Positions 58,479 through 64,000 of a stretch of DNA of 64,000 nucleotides are shown here, in pieces. This DNA is from Rhizobium bangladeshense. GTDB taxonomy: Bacteria > Pseudomonadota > Alphaproteobacteria > Rhizobiales > Rhizobiaceae. The DNA lies in assembly GCF_001662075.1 (NCBI RefSeq), contig NZ_LYPL01000001.1, positions 62,001 through 126,000 on the forward strand, read 5' to 3'. The notes beneath the pieces are model-generated. The model ran no database searches. It worked only from the letters and a program-made list of their open reading frames with translations, and had not been told where the DNA came from. Each line of letters opens with the position of its first letter. Position 1 is the first letter of the stretch. The position numbers and the translations under genes are program-made.

Positions 58479-59318
58479 TCAGCCCGCCTTCCTGCGCTCC
58501 GCAATCGGCTGTGAGACGCTGCGCTGCTCTTCCGGCTGGCTGAGAATTCTTTCACGGCGGCGGAAGCGGTAGCGCAGGACGTGGAAGAGAAAGACCGGAA
58601 TGCCGATGATGTAGCGCCGCCAGAGGCGCGCGGGCTCCTGTATCAACCGATAGGCCCATTCGAGACGCATCATCCGCACCGTCTTCGGCGCGCGCGGAAC
58701 GGCGCCGGAGACGAAGTCGAAGAGCGCGCCCACCGTCAGCACCAGGCGCGCATGGTCGGCGCGAATGTTGTCGTGGACCCATTTCTCCTGCAGCGGCGTC
58801 CCCATGCCGACGATCAGAATGTCTAGCTTCTGGCGCTCGATCTCTTCGGTGACATCAGTGGAATCGACCTTGTCGAAAAAGCCGTCGGAAATGACGACAA
58901 ATTCATGCCAGGGCGTGTGCCTGCGGAAATTTTCCGCCGCCGCTTCGACGACCGGGCGCGCGCCGCCGATCAGGCCGATGCGGCGCGGAGCCTCCATGAA
59001 GGTAAGGAAAGCCGGCACGAAATCGGTGCCGTTCAGATTGGCGGGAAACGGCGAGCCATGGGCGATCTGCGATGCAATGTTAAGGCCGATCCCATCCGGC
59101 AGCACCAAATTGTGCGACATGATCCGGTAATATTCGTCGTCGCGCAAAGCCGTCAGCATATTATGGGCGTTGACGAAGCAAACCACGGTCTGACCGACGG
59201 GAATGGAGGCCAACTCGTTGATAAAAACGAGGGCATCGTCCCAGCCGAGATCGCAAACCGGCAGATCGAAGATCGTCCGCCGCGACGCAAGCACCGCGAA
59301 GTTTGCAATCAAATTCAT
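58479..59318 (-). CDS. WecG/TagA/CpsF-family glycosyltransferase
   Basis: 279 residues from the ATG at 59318 (AGGAGGTAGGA site); an in-frame start at 59417 adds 33 residues with no domain. The GT26 signatures are VCFVNAHNMLTALRDDEYYR, LPDGIGLN (catalytic Asp region), RIGLIGGARPVVEAA and LIVGMGTPLQEKWVHDN. A basic C-terminal segment (RLWRRYIIGIPVFLFHVLRY) could bind the membrane. The family transfers ManNAc(A) or glucose to lipid-linked intermediates of surface polysaccharides. The 160-bp gap to the Wzz-like gene holds no further gene. The 290-bp gap upstream contains a palindrome at 59536-59551 and the flagellar operon terminator. Confidence 0.88.
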   Translation of the reverse strand: MNLIANFAVLASRRTIFDLPVCDLGWDDALVFINELASIPVGQTVVCFVNAHNMLTALRDDEYYRIMSHNLVLPDGIGLNIASQIAHGSPFPANLNGTDFVPAFLTFMEAPRRIGLIGGARPVVEAAAENFRRHTPWHEFVVISDGFFDKVDSTDVTEEIERQKLDILIVGMGTPLQEKWVHDNIRADHARLVLTVGALFDFVSGAVPRAPKTVRMMRLEWAYRLIQEPARLWRRYIIGIPVFLFHVLRYRFRRRERILSQPEEQRSVSQPIAERRKAG

Positions 59319-59569
59319 TCCTACCTCCTGCCGAGGGTGCGTCATGCGCCCGACATCCCGGAAAACAAGCCCACATTTTTCCGCACCCGGAGGTCTCGAA
59401 AGGACCGGTCGCGTCACGCATGGACGGCGTCGCCCCGATCGCGGAAACGGCGCACGCCAAGCTGTGACACCCGATATAACAGGAGGGTTTCAAACAACCC
59501 TTAGGAAAATTCCTTGGATTTTGATGCTCGTATAAGTGGTTTATTAACCACATCAGCCGCAACGACAAA

Positions 59570-59587
59570 CGGCGCCCGAAGGCGCCG
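59570..59587 (-). terminator. Terminator of the flagellar operon
   Basis: CGGCGCC-CGAA-GGCGCCG stem-loop followed on the minus strand by TTTGTCGTT, 24 bp after the last flagellar-cluster gene. Confidence 0.75.
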
Positions 59588-59610
59588 CTCGTGCATCGAT
59601 GATTCGTTCT

Positions 59611-60150
59611 TCAATGGGCGGCCGGCGCCGGTGCTTCCCCGGCCGGGGCACCGTCAATGATCTTGACCGGAGCGCCGAGCTTCTTCGGCTCACCGGATGC
59701 GTTTTGCTTGATCTCTTCCTTGGAGAGATAATCGAGCTGCTCCAGCATCACTTCGGCGACATACTCGCCGCCGAGGCGCTCGTTCATGCCCTTCTTGATC
59801 TCCTCGCGGAAGGTCTTCGGGTCGAAGGATTTGATGTGCGCGAGGTCGACCATCTTGTTGCCGACAAGCAGGCTGAAAAGTTCGTCGGTCGTCATCTCGG
59901 TCAGCGGCAAGGTCACGCCCTTCAGCATGTCCTTGTTCATCATGAAGGAAATGCGGCCGAGAAAATAACCGGTGATCGCGCCGTTGCCGATCACCGGCAC
60001 AGTGATCGTTTCACCCTTCACCAGTTCGAGCGCGTTCTGCCTGGCATCGGATATCGCGGGCGCCGGCGCCGTCGCCAGATACACCGAAAAATAGACCGAG
60101 GCCAAGGTAATGGCGCAAACCCAGATGCCGGTGAGGACGAGCTTGATCAT
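59611..60150 (-). CDS. Hypothetical membrane-anchored protein of the flagellar cluster
   Basis: 179 residues. One N-terminal anchor helix (about 3-26, LVLTGIWVCAITLASVYFS) is followed by a periplasmic domain with VKGETITVPVIGNGAITGYFLGRISF and a long helical part (DELFSLLVGNKMVDLAHIKS, FREEIKKGMNERLGGEYVAE). The C-terminus is Pro/Ala-rich. The ATG overlaps the stop of the upstream gene by one base. The topology is FliL-like, but sequence motifs of FliL are not evident. Position at the end of flhA-fliR-flgJ implies a motility role. Function not known to me. Confidence 0.7.
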   Translation of the reverse strand: MIKLVLTGIWVCAITLASVYFSVYLATAPAPAISDARQNALELVKGETITVPVIGNGAITGYFLGRISFMMNKDMLKGVTLPLTEMTTDELFSLLVGNKMVDLAHIKSFDPKTFREEIKKGMNERLGGEYVAEVMLEQLDYLSKEEIKQNASGEPKKLGAPVKIIDGAPAGEAPAPAAH

Positions 60151-60515
60151 CAGTTTCCACGCGCGGCGAATTGTTCCTGGGAATAGGTGCCGTCGGCGTC
60201 GGCGTCCTGAACGGCATTCTTCAGGATGTCGGCGACGGCGCGAACCGCCTCGAGATGGGCCTCGACGCGCCGGGCGTTGAGAACCAGCTTCTTCTTCAGG
60301 CCATGCAGCTGATCGAGATGGGCAGCGGCAAGCTCGGTCGGATCGGTATCGCGGAAGAGCATCGACAGCTCGTAGAGGCAGCGGCTCTTATGCGCGTTGG
60401 AGACCTTGAGATCGAACTGCGGATCGTTGCCGATCCGCGTGTTCTCATTGTCGATGATCATTTCGAGGCGTCCGAGAACGGATTTGATCCTGTATTCGTT
60501 CGAAATTATTTCCAT
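60150..60515 (-). CDS. FlgN-like flagellar chaperone candidate
   Basis: 121 residues from the ATG at 60515 (GAGG site); the in-frame upstream extension to 60584 would translate the RIME repeat and is rejected. The protein is entirely helical (IKSVLGRLEMIIDNENTRIG, LHGLKKKLVLNARRVEAHLE) with a C-terminal DGTYSQEQF, a size and helix pattern like FlgN, the export chaperone for hook-filament junction proteins. Sequence similarity is weak, so this rests on pattern and position between flgJ and the operon end. Confidence 0.5.
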   Translation of the reverse strand: MEIISNEYRIKSVLGRLEMIIDNENTRIGNDPQFDLKVSNAHKSRCLYELSMLFRDTDPTELAAAHLDQLHGLKKKLVLNARRVEAHLEAVRAVADILKNAVQDADADGTYSQEQFAARGN

Positions 60516-60539
60516 TGTATCCTCGATTATGCGTCGCTG

Positions 60540-60653
60540 AGAGCATGATGCCGAAAAGTGTGCGCGGTTTTCGGACGACATCATGCTCTAACAATTTAAT
60601 TTAGAAGTGGATTCAGATTTCAGGCCGACCGGGCCTAAAATCATCCTGTTCTA
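60540..60653. repeat. RIME-like intergenic element, copy 2
   Basis: About 114 bp, closely matching copy 1 at 27425-27539, with the same two palindromes (60540-60590 and 60602-60653). The first palindrome is nearly identical, while the left arm of the second differs by a few bases (TAGAAGTGGAT). The right end overlaps the 3' end of flgJ and provides its stop codon. Confidence 0.85.
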
Positions 60654-61204
60654 TCGGCATTGGCGTCCGCCGTCGGCGTGCCAAAGGTCTTGCGCTGGAA
60701 GTCGTCGATCATGCTGAGCGCGGTGTTGCGGTCACGATCATCGGTCGAGGCATTCACGATCTTGCCTTCCTGCCGGCGCAACAGCTCGCTGTACATCTGC
60801 TTGGCAATGCCGATGCCGTCGCCCTTGGCCATGGTGTTGCCAAGCTGCTCGGCCATCATCCCCTTCCAGATATCGCCGGTCGCGCCCTTGCCGTAGACGT
60901 CTTCACTTTCGCTCGGCAGCATCGACTTGACGAAATTCTGCAGCACCATGGCCTCGAACTTCCGGTAGCTTTCCGGAACCTCCTCGGTCTTGGTGCGGTT
61001 CTGAATGTTGGAGAGGCCGCTCTTCTGGCCGACATGATCGAGAACGTCGACCGTATTGGAGAAGCCCTTGCCGTTCTCGGCGAGGCTCGTTGCGGCAAAG
61101 GCCGCACGATTTGCCTTCAACTTTTCCTGGGCTACCTGAACCTCCATGGGGTCGGCAGCTTTGACAACGTCCAGGACCAGATCACTGGGGGGCGAAATAG
61201 CCAC
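60641..61204 (-). CDS. flgJ: FlgJ-type rod-binding protein
   Basis: 187 residues. The rod-binding domain is seen as ESYRKFEAMVLQNFVKSMLP (near 79-98) and WKGMMAEQLGNTMAKGDGIG. There is no muramidase domain, as usual for alphaproteobacterial FlgJ. It caps or chaperones assembly of the flagellar rod in the periplasm. The last three codons and the TGA lie in a RIME repeat, so the C-terminus (ADRTG) is probably insertion-derived. It lies 31 bp after the FliJ-like gene. Confidence 0.87.
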   Translation of the reverse strand: MAISPPSDLVLDVVKAADPMEVQVAQEKLKANRAAFAATSLAENGKGFSNTVDVLDHVGQKSGLSNIQNRTKTEEVPESYRKFEAMVLQNFVKSMLPSESEDVYGKGATGDIWKGMMAEQLGNTMAKGDGIGIAKQMYSELLRRQEGKIVNASTDDRDRNTALSMIDDFQRKTFGTPTADANADRTG

Positions 61205-61235
61205 GTTACAATCCTCTAAATTAAGATCGTAACGA

Positions 61236-61649
61236 TTATGGTTTTTGAAGCTTGCTGGAGGCTGGCGTTGCGAATTGCTGATCGATCACATCGTAGACGG
61301 CATTGTCATCGGCCTCGCGACGCTCGGCGTCCAAGGCCTCCTTCATGCCCTCTTCCAGGCGATCGGCCTTGGCCCGTTCGCGCGTCAGCCGCATCTCGTG
61401 GATCTGCTGCATGCCGGTCAGCTGCTGATCCTTGATCGTCAGCCTGCCGAATCGGTCGGCATAATTCTGCGAGAAGGCATGGTGGACCGGGTCCATCGAA
61501 CCGAGAGCGAGAATGACGTCGTCCATCGCCGCATTGACCTCGATGCGCTGACGGCTGGTTTCGGCCAGGTCGTTCTCCGCCATCCTTTCGATATGCCGCT
61601 GCACCGACAGCAGACGCTTGAGTTTTTGGGAGCGAGCCTTCTCGATCAT
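61236..61649 (-). CDS. FliJ-like coiled-coil flagellar export protein
   Basis: 137 residues from the ATG at 61649 (GAGG site); the upstream in-frame extension to 61724 overlaps fliR. It is a long charged coiled coil (KRLLSVQRHIERMAENDLAE, MRLTRERAKADRLEEGMKEA) of FliJ/YscO size, and starts 7 bp after the fliR stop. FliJ-type proteins connect the export ATPase ring to FlhA. Sequence divergence in rhizobia makes the label tentative. Confidence 0.6.
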   Translation of the reverse strand: MIEKARSQKLKRLLSVQRHIERMAENDLAETSRQRIEVNAAMDDVILALGSMDPVHHAFSQNYADRFGRLTIKDQQLTGMQQIHEMRLTRERAKADRLEEGMKEALDAERREADDNAVYDVIDQQFATPASSKLQKP

Positions 61650-61656
61650 ATCAGCC

Positions 61657-62409
61657 TCATCGCCCGATATAGATCGAACTGAAGGCCTGGCCGAACTGGC
61701 TGACCAGCGCCGCGACCGAGACATAGAACAGGAAGAGCCCGCCCATCAGCAGATAGGGCGTGGAAATGAAATAGACCGGGATCTGCGGCGCCAGCTTATT
61801 GATGAAGCCGATCGAGACGTTGAAGATCATGCCGTAGATCAGAAAGGGGCTCGACAGCCGCAGCATGATGTAGGTGGTCTGCTCCAGGGTGTCGGTAAAG
61901 GAGATCAGCGTCGCGCGCATCTGCGTCAATCCGCCGAAGGGCATGGTCGTGTAGGAATCGACCAGCGCGCGGAAGACGATGTGATGGAAATCCATGATGA
62001 AGAGAATCATGATGGCGGCAAAGGTGATGAAGCCGGAAAGGCTGGTCTCCGGAGCGTCTTCGATGACGTCGGCGGAGCCCGGCTGAGTATAGCCGACCAT
62101 CATGGCGATGATCGTCGCGGCGAACTGCATGCCGAGCGTATAGATTCTCGCCAGCATGCCATACATCACGCCGATCAGTGATTCGCTGAAAATCAGGCCG
62201 ATATAGGTTGCAGATCCCGTGTGGACAGCCGGATAGACCGTGTCCCAGAGCAGCGGCAGGACGGCGATCGACAGGGCGCCGGCAATGAAGACGCGCAGCT
62301 GCTCGGGCACGCGCGCCGAGGAAAAACCCGGAAGAGCCAGCACACAGCCGCCGATCCGGCAGAAAACCAGAAACAGCGCGAGAACGGTCCCTTGCGGGTC
62401 TGTTATCAT
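61657..62409 (-). CDS. fliR: Flagellar export apparatus protein FliR
   Basis: 250 residues with about six membrane helices. [22 protein letters not shown] near 25-45 is the FliR signature, and [20 protein letters not shown] lies in the conserved cytosolic loop. It forms the core of the type III export gate with FliP and FliQ. The ATG overlaps the flhA stop (ATGA). The end is followed directly by the FliJ-like gene. Confidence 0.93.
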   Translation of the reverse strand: MITDPQGTVLALFLVFCRIGGCVLALPGFSSARVPEQLRVFIAGALSIAVLPLLWDTVYPAVHTGSATYIGLIFSESLIGVMYGMLARIYTLGMQFAATIIAMMVGYTQPGSADVIEDAPETSLSGFITFAAIMILFIMDFHHIVFRALVDSYTTMPFGGLTQMRATLISFTDTLEQTTYIMLRLSSPFLIYGMIFNVSIGFINKLAPQIPVYFISTPYLLMGGLFLFYVSVAALVSQFGQAFSSIYIGR

Positions 62410-64000
62410 GAAATCGAGCCCAAAATCTTTATCTCGATGCCCTTGGCCAGTTCGACGTGCGACAGGACCGGCAGCGTGGCGAACAGCCGTTCGATGATCA
62501 TGCGCACATAGGAGCGTGTTTCCGGCGACGTGACAAGGGCGAATGGCAGGCCGCGATCCATGAACTCACGGATAACTTTGCTGGCCTGTTCGCTGAACTC
62601 TTCCAGGCTTCTGGGATCGATGTCGAACTCGATCACCTCGCCCTTGGCGTCGCGCTTCAGCGCCTGGTGGAAGGCAAGATCCCATTTGCTGCCCAATCTC
62701 AGCACACGCAGCACGCCGTTGTCGGCAAGATCGCCGCAGAGCTGCTGGGCCATGCGGATGCGGACATGCTCGACGATCTGCTCGGTCTTCCTGACATGCG
62801 GCGCGAGCTCGGCCACCGCCTCGAGAATGAGGTGCAGGTTGCGGATCGAAACGCGCTCGGCAAGCAGGAGCTTGAGCACCGCCTGCAGGCCCGAATAGGA
62901 CATGTGCGACGAGCAGATCTCGTCGGCGAGCTTCTTGTATTCCGGGTCAAGGCGATCGATCAGCACCTTGACGTCCTTGTAGGACAGAAGCTGCGGCAGG
63001 TTGTTGCGAATGACCTCGCTCATATGGGTCAGCACGACGGAGACGTTGTCGATCGGCTGGAAACCTTCGCGTTTCAGATCGTCGGCGAAGTTTTCGAGAA
63101 TCGAGACGGCCGGCATGCCGAAAGCCGGTTCGCGGATTTCGTCGCCGGGAATGCTCGGGCGCCGGCCGGCGCCGGTGACGACCAGGACTTCGCCGACGCG
63201 CAAGAGATTGGAGGCGACCGTCGTGCCGTGGATGCGGATCTGATAGGATTTCTCGGCGATGCCGATATCGTCGGTGACCTTGATCTCGGGCACGACGAAA
63301 CCGTATTGCGTGGCGAACTTCTTGCGCATCTTGCCGACGCGGAAAGCCAGCTCCTGGTGGGCGCCGAGCAGGCGCGTGGAGACCATCTTGCCGAGTGCGA
63401 GCTCGATTTCCGAGGTGCGCAGCACCGACTTGACCGAATCCTTTTCCAGCTCCTTGTTCTGGACGACCTTCTTTTCCTCCTGCTCGCGGCGCAGCTTGTT
63501 TTCAACCTCGATCTGGCGCGGGATGAACCAGGCGCCGAAGGCGAGAAGACTGCCGAGGATCACGAAAGGGACAAATGGCAGGCCCGGCATGAGCGCCAGG
63601 ACGAACATCAGCACCGCCGAGACGGAGAGCGCGCGGGGATAGCCGCTCAGCTGGTTGACGACCGCCTGGTCGGTAGAGCCGGTGGTGCCGCCGCGGGAGA
63701 CGAGCAGGCCGGCGGCGAGCGAGACGATGAGGGCCGGCATCTGCGAGACGAGGCCGTCGCCGACGGAGAGCTTGACGAAGACGTCGGCCGCTTCGCCGAT
63801 CGGCATGCCATGGCGGAAATAACCGATGATGATGCCGCCGAAAACGTTGATGGCGGTGATGATGAGGCCGGCGACGGCATCGCCGCGCACGAATTTCGAG
63901 GCACCGTCCATCGCACCGAAGAACGAGCTTTCCTCTTCGAGCTCTCTGCGCCGGCGCTGGGCTTCCCTTTCATCGATGATGCCGGCCGAAAGATCGGCGT
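62406..64000 (-). CDS. flhA: Flagellar export apparatus protein FlhA, C-terminal part
   Basis: The frame is open to the right edge, so the N-terminal part of about 160 residues lies outside the window and the ATG at 63911 is internal. About 530 residues are visible. The FHIPEP signature appears as [19 protein letters not shown], followed by helices ([34 protein letters not shown]), the linker, then the cytosolic domain with [10 protein letters not shown] and [15 protein letters not shown]. FlhA forms the nonameric ring that receives export chaperones. It leads the visible part of an operon running to 59611. Confidence 0.94.
   Translation of the reverse strand, partial: ADLSAGIIDEREAQRRRRELEEESSFFGAMDGASKFVRGDAVAGLIITAINVFGGIIIGYFRHGMPIGEAADVFVKLSVGDGLVSQMPALIVSLAAGLLVSRGGTTGSTDQAVVNQLSGYPRALSVSAVLMFVLALMPGLPFVPFVILGSLLAFGAWFIPRQIEVENKLRREQEEKKVVQNKELEKDSVKSVLRTSEIELALGKMVSTRLLGAHQELAFRVGKMRKKFATQYGFVVPEIKVTDDIGIAEKSYQIRIHGTTVASNLLRVGEVLVVTGAGRRPSIPGDEIREPAFGMPAVSILENFADDLKREGFQPIDNVSVVLTHMSEVIRNNLPQLLSYKDVKVLIDRLDPEYKKLADEICSSHMSYSGLQAVLKLLLAERVSIRNLHLILEAVAELAPHVRKTEQIVEHVRIRMAQQLCGDLADNGVLRVLRLGSKWDLAFHQALKRDAKGEVIEFDIDPRSLEEFSEQASKVIREFMDRGLPFALVTSPETRSYVRMIIERLFATLPVLSHVELAKGIEIKILGSIS

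Overview
This 64 kb window looks like a chromosomal segment of a Rhizobium-group alphaproteobacterium (R. leguminosarum/R. etli type). The support is high-GC codon use, a RirA-type iron regulator next to a dpp operon, the aglR/aglEFGAK alpha-glucoside locus known from Sinorhizobium, a tRNA-His of the alphaproteobacterial type (A73, no encoded G-1), RIME-like palindromic intergenic repeats and a rhizobial-type flagellar gene block. Species assignment is inference. I see no prophage, insertion sequence, integrase or CRISPR array; the window is mostly core metabolism, transport and signalling.

Layout. 1-2.6 kb: the 3' part of a type III polyketide synthase, an ICMT-type methyltransferase overlapping it, and a DadA-like FAD oxidoreductase. 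2.6-9.5 kb (minus): gluconokinase, dppABCDF and rirA. 9.6-11.8 kb: an M48 metalloprotease and a DUF898 membrane protein. 11.9-15.5 kb: mmsA, an ABM-domain protein with a LysR regulator, a 55-aa proline-rich protein and a DUF4174 protein. 15.5-24.5 kb: tRNA-His, a phasin, a 1265-aa PdhS-like histidine kinase, acetoacetyl-CoA synthetase and an AsmA-like protein. 24.5-28.7 kb: a potFGHI-type polyamine ABC transporter. 28.8-32 kb: an ScfR/RamB-type regulator divergent from isocitrate lyase. 32-37.8 kb: a LysR regulator and two tandem chemoreceptors. 38-42.5 kb: a small membrane protein, a BaiN-like flavoprotein and a PuuA/PuuB-like pair. 42.6-46.7 kb: zwf-pgl-edd. 46.7-47.1 kb: a 357-bp palindromic repeat element. 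47.1-55.5 kb: a PilZ-like protein and the agl locus. 55.5-59.3 kb: folD, an atypical Wzz-like protein and a WecG/TagA-type glycosyltransferase. 59.6-64 kb: the tail of a flagellar operon (flhA, fliR, a FliJ-like protein, flgJ, a FlgN-like protein and an unknown protein).

How the genes fit together. Several loci feed central carbon flow. Gluconokinase and zwf-pgl-edd supply the Entner-Doudoroff pathway, and aglEFGAK imports and hydrolyses alpha-glucosides. Isocitrate lyase and acetoacetyl-CoA synthetase handle C2 and C4 units, and the phasin coats PHB granules. PotFGHI with PuuA/PuuB suggests import and gamma-glutamyl breakdown of putrescine. The most interesting regulatory signals are TGC-N3-GCA elements shared by the phasin, acetoacetyl-CoA synthetase and zwf promoter regions, twin TTTACAAA sites between the ScfR-like gene and aceA, a 31-bp-spaced direct repeat upstream of dppA, and strong hairpins directly after all three solute-binding-protein genes. 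A RIME-like repeat supplies the stop codon of flgJ. Two small genes (55 and 47 aa) were found by reading the sequence directly.
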